Source: Hylemonella sp. UBA2468
GTDB taxonomy: Bacteria > Pseudomonadota > Gammaproteobacteria > Burkholderiales > Burkholderiaceae_C
Assembly: GCA_002342165.1 (NCBI GenBank)
Contig: DDPM01000078.1
Span: 311-13,910, forward strand
Direction of reading: 5' to 3'
Length of the DNA: 13,600 nucleotides
Shown here: positions 1-7,447 of the stretch, piece after piece
Layout: every line of letters begins with the position of its first letter
How positions within the stretch are numbered: the stretch's first letter is position 1
The notes under the pieces: model-generated
Told to the model about the DNA's origin: nothing
What the model saw: the letters and a program-made list of their open reading frames with translations, nothing else
The model's database searches: none
Made by a program: the position numbers and the translations under genes

Positions 1-225
1 ATTTATACCGCTAGCCAGATGCCCATGACCGAAGCGGCCATTGACTCTGGCTTTACCCGCGACTTGTATGTGTCTCTAGGCGAGCCCTTGGAAGGATCAG
101 CATGGGCGGTTAGGGTGTATTTCAAACCGTTTGTGGATTGGATTTGGATGGGCTGTTTTCTCATGGCCGTGGGTGGCGTGCTTTCGGTGGCTGACCGCCG
201 TTATCGCAAGAAGGCAGCTTCATGA
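1..225 (+). CDS. ccmF: CcmF, cytochrome c heme lyase subunit, C-terminal end (partial)
   Basis: The reading frame is open from the first base and codes for 74 residues ending in RRYRKKAAS and TGA. It matches the C-terminal tail of CcmF: an amphipathic periplasmic stretch (SGFTRDLYVSLGEP, then a conserved VRVYFKPFVDWIW-type segment), one last membrane helix (about WMGCFLMAVGGVLSVADRR), and a short basic cytoplasmic end. CcmF is the large inner-membrane protein that, with CcmH and CcmI, ligates heme to apocytochrome c in system I maturation. The start and about 90% of the protein lie before the window. Its stop overlaps the ccmG start (ATGA, 222-225), so the genes are an operon. The identity rests on the tail sequence and on ccmG, ccmH and ccmI following directly. 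Confidence 0.9.
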   Translation: MYTASQMPMTEAAIDSGFTRDLYVSLGEPLEGSAWAVRVYFKPFVDWIWMGCFLMAVGGVLSVADRRYRKKAAS

Positions 226-806
226 AAGCCAAGTACCTGTTGCCCTTGGCTGTTTTTTTGGTGTTGGTGGGCTTTTTGGCAGCTGGCCTGAAGCTGAACC
301 CGCGCGAAGTACCCTCCCCCCTGATTGGTCGAGCAGCGCCTGCTTTTACAGCGCCTTATTTAATAGACCCCGCTGTTATAGACCTCGCTGTTAAGCCCAA
401 TGCCGAGGCGCGCAAAGATTTAGCCCCCATGGAATTCACCCCGCAAGAGCTGATGGGTAAAGTGTGGGTGATGAATGTGTGGGCGTCATGGTGCGCCCCT
501 TGCCGCGAAGAACACCCCCTGCTGCTGGCGCTGCAACGCCAACAAGTGGCACCGATGGTGGGTTTGAATTACAAAGATCAAGCCGCCCAAGCGCTGAGCC
601 TGCTCCAGCGTTATGGAAACCCTTACAGCGTGTCCATCACCGACACCGATGGCCGCATTGGCATGGATTACGGCGTGTACGGTGTGCCTGAAACCTATGT
701 GGTGGACAAACAGGGCGTCATTCGACTCAAACACATCGGCGCCCTGACCGCCGATGACGTGCAGCGCAAACTGCTGCCCCTGATTGCGGAGCTCAACAAA
801 TCATGA
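222..806 (+). CDS. ccmG: CcmG/DsbE, membrane-anchored periplasmic thioredoxin for cytochrome c maturation
   Basis: This 194-residue protein has an N-terminal membrane anchor (residues 5-23) and a periplasmic thioredoxin fold. The active site WASWCAPC puts the redox cysteines at C91 and C94. The cis-proline loop GVYGVPETYVVD (P156) and the GLNYKD segment (114-119) are family hallmarks. CcmG reduces the disulfides of CcmH and/or apocytochrome c so heme can be attached. The start has a good ribosome site (AGAAGG, 209-214) and overlaps the ccmF stop. Oddity: the stretch between the first strand and the WCxxC strand (about residues 47-70) is longer than I recall for E. coli DsbE. It contains a repeated pentapeptide-like unit, IDPAV-IDLAV, from a 15-bp tandem duplication (see repeat). 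The thioredoxin core itself looks intact. Confidence 0.96.
   Translation: MKAKYLLPLAVFLVLVGFLAAGLKLNPREVPSPLIGRAAPAFTAPYLIDPAVIDLAVKPNAEARKDLAPMEFTPQELMGKVWVMNVWASWCAPCREEHPLLLALQRQQVAPMVGLNYKDQAAQALSLLQRYGNPYSVSITDTDGRIGMDYGVYGVPETYVVDKQGVIRLKHIGALTADDVQRKLLPLIAELNKS
363..392 (+). repeat. 15-bp tandem duplication inside ccmG
   Basis: Two adjacent 15-base units, 363-377 and 378-392, differ at one base (C370 versus T385). They are in frame and encode IDPAV followed by IDLAV in the linker before the CcmG thioredoxin core. The single mismatch suggests the duplication is not brand new, or that selection tolerated one change. Confidence 0.85.
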
Positions 807-811
807 ACTGT

Positions 812-830
812 GCGCTAAGCCCAGTAGCGC
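812..830 (+). other. Small hairpin at the ccmG/ccmH junction
   Basis: A perfect 6-base inverted repeat (GCGCTA, 812-817; TAGCGC, 825-830) with a 7-base loop lies a few bases after the ccmG stop. It falls before the start I prefer for ccmH (881), so it may sit in an untranslated spacer. There is no T-run, so it is not a standard terminator. Its function is unknown. Confidence 0.35.
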
Positions 831-880
831 TTTGCTTGGGTTGGAGTCCGTGCAAAGGTGAGTGGGGCATTCGCTCGTCG

Positions 881-1396
881 ATGCGCTCGGTGATGAAGCG
901 TTTGGTTTTGATGGCGCTTTGCCTGGCTGTTGTGACCGTCTTTTTGCAGCCCAACCCTTCCTGGGCTAAAGAAGCAGAGCCCTTGGCGCAAGACCCTGTC
1001 ATGGAAGCCCGCCTGAACAGCCTGGCCGAGCAACTGCGTTGCTTGGTCTGCCAAAACGAATCGCTGGCTGGATCGCGCTCCGACTTGGCCTTGGACCTGC
1101 GGCGCGAAATTCGCGCCTTGATGCGCCAAGGCCAAACAGACGAGCAAATATTGGCGTTTATGGTGAGCCGCTATGGCGACTTTGTGTTGTACAAGCCTCC
1201 CGTCAAGTCCACCACTTGGCTGCTTTGGACAGGACCCTTTGTGCTCATGCTCATAGGGGTGGGGGTGCTGTTACTTGTTTTGAAACGCCGCCGCTTGTTG
1301 CCCGAGCCTCCCCCAACACCTGAACAACAGGCACGTTTGCAGGTGCTGCTTAAAAATTCAACACCGCCGACCTCAACCCCACCGCCCTCCACATGA
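881..1396 (+). CDS. ccmH: CcmH, cytochrome c maturation thiol-redox protein
   Basis: This short CcmH (Ccl2-like) has the diagnostic LRCLVCQN motif, with redox cysteines at residues 54 and 57 from this start. It is followed by a helical bundle with the family sequence SRSDLALDLRREI and SRYGDFVLYKPP, then a membrane helix (TTWLLWTGPFVLMLIGVGVL) and a Pro/Ser/Thr-rich tail. It is a periplasmic domain held in the inner membrane that passes reductant to apocytochrome c and works with CcmF and CcmI. The start is uncertain. An ATG at 803 overlaps the ccmG stop (ATGA) but adds 26 residues before the signal sequence. ATGs at 881 and 893 give a normal signal peptide (basic MKR, hydrophobic core, cleavage near SWA-KE). 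I chose 881. None of the candidates has a strong ribosome site. The stop overlaps the ccmI start. Confidence 0.93.
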   Translation: MRSVMKRLVLMALCLAVVTVFLQPNPSWAKEAEPLAQDPVMEARLNSLAEQLRCLVCQNESLAGSRSDLALDLRREIRALMRQGQTDEQILAFMVSRYGDFVLYKPPVKSTTWLLWTGPFVLMLIGVGVLLLVLKRRRLLPEPPPTPEQQARLQVLLKNSTPPTSTPPPST

Positions 1397-2259
1397 CAGC
1401 ATTGACCGCGTTTATTCTGTGTGCCTTGGCCTTGCTGGTCGGCTGTGTGTTTTGGCTCATTCGACCCTTGGTTTGGGCGCGTCCGTTGGCAAGTCCTTCA
1501 AGGCAAAGCCTGAACACGGCCATTTACCAAGAAGAGTTGGCCAAACTCAAACTCGACCTGAGTGCGGGCTTGGTGGCCGCTGCTGCTTTTGAAGAAGCTC
1601 AAACCGAGTTGATGGCCCGCTACCTTCAAGACACACAAGCTCAAGATCAAGATGCAGACACCTCGTTCAAGCCCGCACGCTCCACTCAGTGGGTGCTGGT
1701 GGTGCTGTTGCCGTTGTCAGCGGTCTGTATCTACCTGCTCTTGGGTCAACCCATGGCTTTGGTATGGAACCCCGAGTCACAAAGCAGCGCCAGCAACAAC
1801 CCAGAGGTGACCCAAGCGGATATTGAGCGCATGGTGAGTGCTTTGGCAGACAAAGTGGCGCAAGACCCGTCCAACCTGGAAGGCTTGGCCATGCTGGTGC
1901 GCTCCTACAAGGCACTGGGGCGCATGCAAGAGGCCGAGCGCGCTTACGACCGCTCTGCCCTGCACCTTCAAAACAATGCCGCCATGTTGTCCGATTACGC
2001 CGACGTGGCCGCTGCCAATGCCCAAGGCGTGTTCACCGGCAAACCGCAACAACTGATCGACCAAGCCTTGCGCCTGGACCCCAACGACCTGATGGGCCTG
2101 TGGCTGGCAGGCACTGCCGCCTTTGATGCCAAGCAATATCCCAAAGCGCTTGCCTGTTGGGAGCGGCTTTTCAAACTGCTGCCGCCACAAAGCGAGGACG
2201 CCAAGGTGATCGGCCAAGCCATTGACAGGGTGAAGCTTCAAATGGGGCGGTCGCCCTAA
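1393..2259 (+). CDS. ccmI: CcmI, TPR apocytochrome c chaperone
   Basis: This 288-residue protein has the CcmI layout: membrane helix 1 (about residues 4-23), a cytoplasmic loop with the conserved NTAIYQEELAKLKLDLSAG-type segment (41-59) and a helical region to about 80, membrane helix 2 (about 100-117), then a periplasmic TPR domain (about 140-285). The TPR part includes LEGLAMLVRSYKALGRMQEA and a second helical pair at KPQQLIDQALRLDPND. CcmI binds the C-terminal helix of apocytochromes c and presents them to CcmF/CcmH. The gene overlaps the ccmH stop by four bases and lacks its own clear ribosome site, so translational coupling is likely. In E. coli this function is fused to CcmH; here it is a separate gene, as is common in other proteobacteria. 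Confidence 0.93.
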   Translation: MTALTAFILCALALLVGCVFWLIRPLVWARPLASPSRQSLNTAIYQEELAKLKLDLSAGLVAAAAFEEAQTELMARYLQDTQAQDQDADTSFKPARSTQWVLVVLLPLSAVCIYLLLGQPMALVWNPESQSSASNNPEVTQADIERMVSALADKVAQDPSNLEGLAMLVRSYKALGRMQEAERAYDRSALHLQNNAAMLSDYADVAAANAQGVFTGKPQQLIDQALRLDPNDLMGLWLAGTAAFDAKQYPKALACWERLFKLLPPQSEDAKVIGQAIDRVKLQMGRSP

Positions 2260-2293
2260 AAGCTCTTGCTTACTCGCTCTCACTTGCTTTTAG
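2256..2293 (+). other. Perfect 8+8 inverted repeat between ccmI and the DUF218 gene
   Basis: CTAAAAGC (2256-2263) is repeated in reverse complement as GCTTTTAG (2286-2293) with a 22-base loop. It spans the ccmI stop codon and ends two bases before the GTG start at 2295. The stem is A/T-rich and no T-run follows, so a classical terminator is unlikely. It could mask the weak start region of the next gene. Confidence 0.35.
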
Positions 2294-2294
2294 A

Positions 2295-3104
2295 GTGTTC
2301 GTTCTCTCCAAAATATTGAGCTTCATTACCCAGCCCTTGGCCTGGGTGGCTTTGGCCTTAGGGCTAGGCGTGTTCCTGCAAACTTTTGGGCCCCAACCAT
2401 GGGCCCGGCTGGGGCGCAGGCTGTGCTGGGTCGCTTTAGGCTTACTGCTGCTTCAGGGTTGGCAGCCGCTGCCTCAGTTCGGTATACGTCAGTTGGAAAG
2501 CCGCTACCCCGTGCCGCAAAACTTGGACTTGAAGAAATTTGAAGGGGTCGTCGTGCTGGGTGGCGCCTTGGAATCTGCTTATGTGTGGCAAGCACCAGAT
2601 TTGAATGGTCGGCCCCAAGCCCAGCTCAATAGCGCTGCCGAACGCATGACCACCCCCATCTCTTTGCTTAAAGCGCACCCGAATTTGAAATTGGTGTTTA
2701 CTGGTGGTGAGGGGCTGATACTGACATCTGGCCGCACCGAGTCAGAGCTGGCGCAGATTTTTTACCAAGACATGGGCCTGATGGATCTGCCCCAAGCGGA
2801 CCAGAGGCTTTATTTTGAAGCGGCTTCTCGCAACACCCACGAAAACGCCGTCTTGTCGGCACAGCTGCCCGGCATTGACATCACCAAACCTTGGTTGCTG
2901 GTGACTTCGGCTTTTCACATGCCGCGGTCCATGGCGGTGTTTCAAAAAGCCGGGTGGAACGTCACGCCCTTTGCGGTGGATTTTCGGGCGGGTTCCCGAA
3001 CGCCTTGGACAGAATACTCACTGGATGAGGGCGCAAACGACTGGAAAATCCTGCTCCACGAATGGATCGGCACGGTTTACTACGCGTGGACGGACAAAAG
3101 CTAA
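2295..3104 (+). CDS. YdcF/ElyC/SanA-type DUF218 membrane protein
   Basis: The 269-residue product starts at a GTG, 35 bases after ccmI, with no obvious ribosome site. It has two N-terminal hydrophobic helices (about residues 12-30 and 42-56), then one DUF218 domain: GVVVLGG (84-90), LVFTGGEG (133-140), the SRNTHENA box (178-185) and LLVTSAFHMPRSMAVF (201-216). These glycine-rich and acidic/His motifs are the family hallmarks. E. coli ElyC and SanA, with the same architecture, affect envelope and peptidoglycan-precursor homeostasis, but the reaction is not established, so I give no gene symbol. It may be read through from the ccm operon. Its end overlaps the convergent CorC-type gene by four bases. 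The family call is firm and the precise role unknown. Confidence 0.85.
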   Translation: MFVLSKILSFITQPLAWVALALGLGVFLQTFGPQPWARLGRRLCWVALGLLLLQGWQPLPQFGIRQLESRYPVPQNLDLKKFEGVVVLGGALESAYVWQAPDLNGRPQAQLNSAAERMTTPISLLKAHPNLKLVFTGGEGLILTSGRTESELAQIFYQDMGLMDLPQADQRLYFEAASRNTHENAVLSAQLPGIDITKPWLLVTSAFHMPRSMAVFQKAGWNVTPFAVDFRAGSRTPWTEYSLDEGANDWKILLHEWIGTVYYAWTDKS

Positions 3105-4414
3105 TTTCCAGCAGGCAACGGTGAAGCAATCACTTTGTCGATGCGCCGTCCGTCCAAATCCACCACTTCAAACATCCAGCCTGAAGAGGCAATGCGCTCG
3201 CCGGTATGGGGTAAATGTCCGGCCACAGACAGCAACATACCCGCCAAGGTGTTGTAGCGGCCACGGTCTTCATCGGGCAAGGCGCGAATGTCCAAGCGGC
3301 TGCGGAGTTCGTCCACAGGCATCATGCCGTCGAGCAACCAAGAACCATCTTCACGGGGTGTTGCCCAAGCGTCCACCTGCGCCAAAGGCTGAAGCTCTCC
3401 GGTAATGGCTTCCAGCAAGTCCACGGGGGTGACCAAGCCTTGAACCACGCCATATTCGTCCACCACAAACACCATGCGGCCGGACCGCTGCCGAAACTGC
3501 TCCAGCAGCTCCATGCCCGACAAGGTTTCGGGCACAAAGACGGCGGCTTGCACCTCCAGCTCCGACAGCTTCATATCGGAGGCCATGGCGGATTTCTGAT
3601 TCAGCTCCAGCAGCCGAGACACGCTGATCAATCCCTGCACATCATCCAATGAGCCCCTGCAAACGGGATACCAGGAGTGCGCATCGCGTTCATCGGCCTG
3701 AGCCACTTGCTCAAGGCATTGGTGCAGCGACAGGTTGAGGTCGAACCACGCGATGTCACTGCGCGGCACCATCAGGGAGGTGAGCGGCCGATCGTCCAGC
3801 CGAAACACGTTTTGCACCATTTGGTGCTCGTGCTCTTCAATCACACCCGCATCCACACCTTCTTCAAGGCTGGCGCGAATTTCTTCCGCGGTCATGCTGC
3901 GGTCCACCTTGTTGGGCAGCCCCATCAAGCTCAAAACCCCTTGGGTGGTGGTGGACAGCAGCAACACAAAGGGGCGGGCCACCAAAGCCGTCCACTGCAT
4001 GGGGCGAGATACCCAGCGCGCCACCATTTCGGGGTACATCTGACCAATGCGTTTGGGAACCAGTTCGCCGAAAATAATGGTGAGAAAGGTAATTAAGGTC
4101 ACCACCAATGCGGTGGCTGTGATGGCCGCCACGGACTCTGACCAACCCCAATCGATCAGCCAATGCGCCAAACCAGCACTAAAAGCCGCCTCGCCCACAA
4201 TGCCGTTGAGTACACCAATGGACGTGATGCCCACCTGGATGGTCGATAAAAAATGGTTGGGATGCTCCAGCAAGGCCAGCGCTGCTTTGGCGCCACCGTC
4301 TCCCGCCTCGGCCATGGCCGTGAGCCGAGCTTTGCGGCTGGCTGCCAATGCCAACTCTGACATGGCAAACAAGCCATTAAGCAAAATCAGCGCCACAATC
4401 AGTACAACATCCAT
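3101..4414 (-). CDS. CNNM/CorC-type membrane protein (DUF21 + CBS pair + CorC_HlyC)
   Basis: From the ATG at 4414 this is 437 residues; an in-frame TTG at 4423 would add three. Numbering from the ATG, the order is a DUF21 transmembrane domain (about 1-190) with LNGLFAMSELAL, the helix stretch LVVTLITFLTIIFGELVPKR and the acidic linker MTAEEIRASLEEG; a CBS pair (about 205-330, including VPRSDIAWFD and GRMVFVVDEYGVVQGLVTPVDLLEAI split over two strands); and a C-terminal CorC_HlyC domain (about 345-430) ending in WMFEVVDLDGRRIDKVIA. Relatives (CorB/CorC/YtfL/CNNM) are linked to Mg2+ or Na+ movement and to membrane homeostasis; the older 'hemolysin' label is misleading. It converges on the DUF218 gene and starts 24 bases from divergent apaH. 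The transported ion cannot be told from sequence. Confidence 0.9.
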   Translation of the reverse strand: MDVVLIVALILLNGLFAMSELALAASRKARLTAMAEAGDGGAKAALALLEHPNHFLSTIQVGITSIGVLNGIVGEAAFSAGLAHWLIDWGWSESVAAITATALVVTLITFLTIIFGELVPKRIGQMYPEMVARWVSRPMQWTALVARPFVLLLSTTTQGVLSLMGLPNKVDRSMTAEEIRASLEEGVDAGVIEEHEHQMVQNVFRLDDRPLTSLMVPRSDIAWFDLNLSLHQCLEQVAQADERDAHSWYPVCRGSLDDVQGLISVSRLLELNQKSAMASDMKLSELEVQAAVFVPETLSGMELLEQFRQRSGRMVFVVDEYGVVQGLVTPVDLLEAITGELQPLAQVDAWATPREDGSWLLDGMMPVDELRSRLDIRALPDEDRGRYNTLAGMLLSVAGHLPHTGERIASSGWMFEVVDLDGRRIDKVIASPLPAGN

Positions 4415-4438
4415 GGTTACCAAGCGAAAATATGAGGC

Positions 4439-5278
4439 ATGTCACTTTACCTGATTGGCGATGTTCAAGGCTGCAACGACGCTTTGGAGCGCCTGCTCCT
4501 CACCCTTGGTTTCTCCCCTAGCCGCGACACCTTGTTTTTGCTGGGCGACTTGGTCAACCGTGGCCCCGACTCTGCTGGCGTGTTGCGCAGGCTGATGGGC
4601 TACGGTGCCTCCGCCCGCTGCCTGCTGGGCAACCACGACCTGCACCTGCTGGCCGCTGCCAACGGCATACGCCCGCTGCACTCGGGCGACACTGTGCAAG
4701 ACATTTTGGAAGCTCCAGACCGTGAGGCCATGCTGCTTTGGTTGCGCCAGCAGCCCTTGGTGGTTCATGAGCCGCTGTTGGGGCAAGAGTTTTTGCTGTG
4801 CCATGCCGGAGTGCTGCCCAGCTGGAGCCCTGTTCAGGCGGCGGACTTGGCGGGCGAAGTTCAAGCGCTGCTCCAAGGCCACGACTACAAAGCTTTTTTA
4901 AAGGGCATGTACGGCAGCCTGCCCAACCTGTGGAATGACACGCTGCAAGGCATGGACCGTGCACGGGTGATTGTGAATGCCCTCACCCGTATGCGCTTTT
5001 GTACACCAGAGGGAGCCATGGAGTTCACAGCCAAAAAAGGGGTCGACCAAGCCCCACCCGGACACGTGCCCTGGTTTGACGCCCCCAACCGCCAAACGGC
5101 GGGCATTACCGTGGCATTTGGACACTGGTCAACATTAGGTTGGTTGCACCGAACCGATGTGTATGCCCTTGACACAGGCTGTGTGTGGGGCGGCACCCTG
5201 AGCGCGCTGCGCCTGAGCGAAGACCGCCGACATGAGTGGATTCAAGTGCCCTGTGACATCAACCGCTTAAATGGCTGA
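4439..5278 (+). CDS. apaH: ApaH, symmetrical bis(5'-nucleosyl)-tetraphosphatase
   Basis: The 279-residue calcineurin-type phosphoesterase hydrolyses Ap4A to two ADP and can also remove Np4-type caps from RNA. The metal-site motifs are in order: GDVQGC (residues 7-12), GDLVNRGPDS (36-45), GNHDLH (64-69) and AHAG-like CHAGVLPSW (121-129). Family-specific motifs follow: MYGSLPNLW (157-165), TRMRFCTPEG (183-192), FGHW (227-230) and ALDTGCVWGGTLSALRL (243-259). The position that is histidine in E. coli GDVHGC is glutamine here (Q10), a variant I recall in other proteobacterial ApaH sequences. The start MSLYLIGD aligns with the family start; a GAGG sits very close to it (4434-4437). The gene stands alone on its strand, not with ksgA/apaG as in E. 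coli. Cytoplasmic. Confidence 0.95.
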   Translation: MSLYLIGDVQGCNDALERLLLTLGFSPSRDTLFLLGDLVNRGPDSAGVLRRLMGYGASARCLLGNHDLHLLAAANGIRPLHSGDTVQDILEAPDREAMLLWLRQQPLVVHEPLLGQEFLLCHAGVLPSWSPVQAADLAGEVQALLQGHDYKAFLKGMYGSLPNLWNDTLQGMDRARVIVNALTRMRFCTPEGAMEFTAKKGVDQAPPGHVPWFDAPNRQTAGITVAFGHWSTLGWLHRTDVYALDTGCVWGGTLSALRLSEDRRHEWIQVPCDINRLNG

Positions 5279-5304
5279 GATCATCAGGGGATAGCCCCGC
5301 TAGG

Positions 5305-6816
5305 CTAGCTGGTCTTGAACAGCGCTGCCACCTTGCGCTTGGGCTTGATGTTGGGCGATAACCCAGAGGCCCCATAAGCCGAATTGGCTACCGCTGTGTC
5401 TGCAACCGCCTCGGCCTGAACCGGTGCCTCGTAAGGCTTGTCAAAAAACGGATCTCGCGGCGCAGGTGCTGGGCGAGCGTAGTCGCGTCGGGAGGAGCGC
5501 TCTGCGCTGCGCTCACGTACAAATTCACGTTTATGACCGCGCTCAGATCCACGCTCTCCCTGACCTTCTGTCCGGGCACCACGTCCTGCATCCACATTTA
5601 ACGGCAACAGATCGATTTTGATTTTGATGAGTTTTTCAATATCTCCCACCAAGCGGCTGTCTTTGCTCGATACAAAGCTGATGGCCAAACCCGAGGCCCC
5701 GGCACGGCCGGTGCGGCCGATGCGGTGCACGTAGTCCTCGGCATTGAAAGGAATGTCGATGTTGAACACGGCGGGCACATCTTTAATGTCCAGTCCGCGC
5801 GCAGCTACGTCGGTGCACACCAGCAAGTCCACCTCGCCTTTTTTAAAGGCTTCCAAGGCCTTCAGCCGCTCGTCTTGGCTTTTGTCGCCGTGCAAAGCGG
5901 TGGTTTTAAGGCCATCGCGCTCCAGGTCCCGCGCCAAACGTGCGCAGCCCAATTTGCTGTTTACAAACACAAAGGCTTGCTGAATGCTGTGCTCTTGCAG
6001 CAACTGGCGCACGGCGCGACGTTTGTCGTCATCGGCCACACCATAAAAAATTTGAGTTACATTGGCGGCAGTGGCGTTGGAGCGCGCCACTTCGATGGTG
6101 ACCGGGTTATTCAAATAGCTCGAGGCCAAGCGTTTGATATCGTTGGAAAACGTAGCTGAAAAGAGCAAAGTGGTGCGTTGTTTGGGCAGAAAGCTCAAGA
6201 TGCGCTGCAAATCGGGCAAAAAACCAATGTCCAGCATCCGGTCGGCTTCGTCAAGCACCACATATTCCACTTGGTTCAATACAGCGGTTTTGGCTTCTAT
6301 ATGGTCCAGCAAACGTCCGGGGGTGGCCACCAGCACCTCGACGCCCGCTTTAAGTTCCAGAGTTTGGGGCTTCATATCCATGCCGCCAAACACCACGGCG
6401 GTGCGCAACTTGGTGTACTTGGCGTACAACTTGACTTGCTGGGCCACTTGGTCCGCCAGCTCGCGGGTGGGCAAGAGCACCAAGGCACGCACCGGGTGGC
6501 GGGCGGGCGATGTGGAAGGGTTTTCGTGTTTGAGGAGTCGCTGCAGCAGCGGCAGAGAAAACGCTGCGGTTTTACCCGTACCGGTTTGGGCGGCACCCAT
6601 GACATCTCGACCTTGCAACACCACGGGGATGGCCTGCGCCTGAATGGGCGTCATGGAGGTGTAACCCATTTCGGCCACCGCGCGGGCCAAAGGAGCATCC
6701 AGTTTCAGCTGGGAGAAAGACTGCGAGGTTTCAGGAGACGCGGAAGTCAGCTCGGGAAAGTCAGAATTCGCCGGAGATGATGCTTGAGTAGGGAGAGATT
6801 CGATAACTTTGCTCAT
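5305..6816 (-). CDS. rhlE: DEAD-box ATP-dependent RNA helicase, RhlE type
   Basis: The 503-residue protein contains the complete DEAD-box core: Q-motif region (FSQLKLD to TPIQAQAIP, about 34-64), Walker A AAQTGTGKT (75-83), PTREL (116-120), TPGR (165-168), DEAD (189-192), SAT (220-222), ARGLDI (339-344) and HRIGRTGR (364-371). After about residue 405 comes a low-complexity tail rich in Arg, Gly, Glu and Ser, then a basic end, KPKRKVAALFK, which resembles RhlE C-termini. Such helicases unwind short RNA duplexes in ribosome assembly and RNA decay. A 35-residue Ser/Thr/Pro-rich stretch precedes the core. The start ATG overlaps the dcd stop by one base (TAATG) and no ribosome site precedes it, so translation probably depends on dcd. 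RhlE rather than SrmB, DbpA or DeaD is inferred from the overall core and tail. Confidence 0.9.
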   Translation of the reverse strand: MSKVIESLPTQASSPANSDFPELTSASPETSQSFSQLKLDAPLARAVAEMGYTSMTPIQAQAIPVVLQGRDVMGAAQTGTGKTAAFSLPLLQRLLKHENPSTSPARHPVRALVLLPTRELADQVAQQVKLYAKYTKLRTAVVFGGMDMKPQTLELKAGVEVLVATPGRLLDHIEAKTAVLNQVEYVVLDEADRMLDIGFLPDLQRILSFLPKQRTTLLFSATFSNDIKRLASSYLNNPVTIEVARSNATAANVTQIFYGVADDDKRRAVRQLLQEHSIQQAFVFVNSKLGCARLARDLERDGLKTTALHGDKSQDERLKALEAFKKGEVDLLVCTDVAARGLDIKDVPAVFNIDIPFNAEDYVHRIGRTGRAGASGLAISFVSSKDSRLVGDIEKLIKIKIDLLPLNVDAGRGARTEGQGERGSERGHKREFVRERSAERSSRRDYARPAPAPRDPFFDKPYEAPVQAEAVADTAVANSAYGASGLSPNIKPKRKVAALFKTS

Positions 6817-7385
6817 TAGGTTTTAGGAAGGGTCACGCCCACTTGACCTTGGTATTTACCCCCGCGGTCTTTATAAGAAGTTTCGCACACTTCGTCACTC
6901 TCGAAAAAAAGCACTTGGGCGCAGCCTTCGCCCGCGTATATTTTGGCAGGCAGGGGGGTGGTGTTGGAAAATTCCAGAGTCACATAGCCTTCCCATTCGG
7001 GCTCGAAAGGCGTCACGTTGACGATGATGCCACAGCGGGCATAAGTGCTTTTGCCCAAGCAAATCGTCAGCACGTTGCGCGGAATCCGGAAGTACTCCAC
7101 GGTACGGGCCAAAGCAAAACTGTTGGGCGGGATGATGCAGACATCGCTGTTCATATCCACAAAGCTTTTCTCGTCAAAGTTTTTGGGGTCCACCACCGTG
7201 CTGTAAATATTGGTAAACACCTTGAACTCCGGTGCGCAGCGGATGTCGTAGCCGTAGCTGCTGGTACCGTAGCTCACAATTTTTTGACCCTCGGCGTTGT
7301 GGCGGATCTGGCCGGGCTCAAACGGCTCAATCATGCCGTGCTGTTCGGCCATGCGGCGGATCCAGGTGTCGCTCTTGATGCTCAT
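6816..7385 (-). CDS. dcd: dCTP deaminase
   Basis: This 189-residue protein matches the usual Dcd length and sequence. It deaminates dCTP to dUTP, feeding dTMP synthesis through Dut and ThyA. Signature segments are SYGYDIRC (43-50), the [10 protein letters not shown] loop (111-120) with catalytic-site Ser113 and Arg117, [10 protein letters not shown] (124-133), the catalytic Glu138 in LEFSN, and the C-terminal GGKYQGQ stretch (175-181) that closes over the nucleotide. It is a cytoplasmic homotrimer. The ATG is preceded by no clear ribosome site. It is the first gene of a two-gene unit with rhlE and is divergent from iorA across 109 bases. A -10-like TACAAT on the minus strand (7442-7447) lies about 55 bases upstream. 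Confidence 0.97.
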   Translation of the reverse strand: MSIKSDTWIRRMAEQHGMIEPFEPGQIRHNAEGQKIVSYGTSSYGYDIRCAPEFKVFTNIYSTVVDPKNFDEKSFVDMNSDVCIIPPNSFALARTVEYFRIPRNVLTICLGKSTYARCGIIVNVTPFEPEWEGYVTLEFSNTTPLPAKIYAGEGCAQVLFFESDEVCETSYKDRGGKYQGQVGVTLPKT

Positions 7386-7441
7386 GGGGAAATCGCCCTG
7401 ACTTGTTTCAATGAGGTGGGGGGGGTAGTGCGGTTGTGCAG

Positions 7442-7447
7442 ATTGTA
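7442..7447 (-). promoter_or_regulatory. Possible -10 box for the dcd-rhlE unit
   Basis: Read on the minus strand this is TACAAT, one base from consensus TATAAT and about 55 bases upstream of the dcd ATG. I see no convincing -35 at the right spacing. It lies directly beside the inverted repeat at 7448-7474, which would put any protein bound there over the promoter. Weak call. Confidence 0.3.

Noticed and set aside
5286..5309. Small hairpins (GGGG/CCCC, TAGCC/GGCTA, GCTAG/CTAGC) between convergent apaH and rhlE as a terminator.
   Set aside because: Stems are only 4-5 bp, compete with each other, and no T-run follows on either strand.
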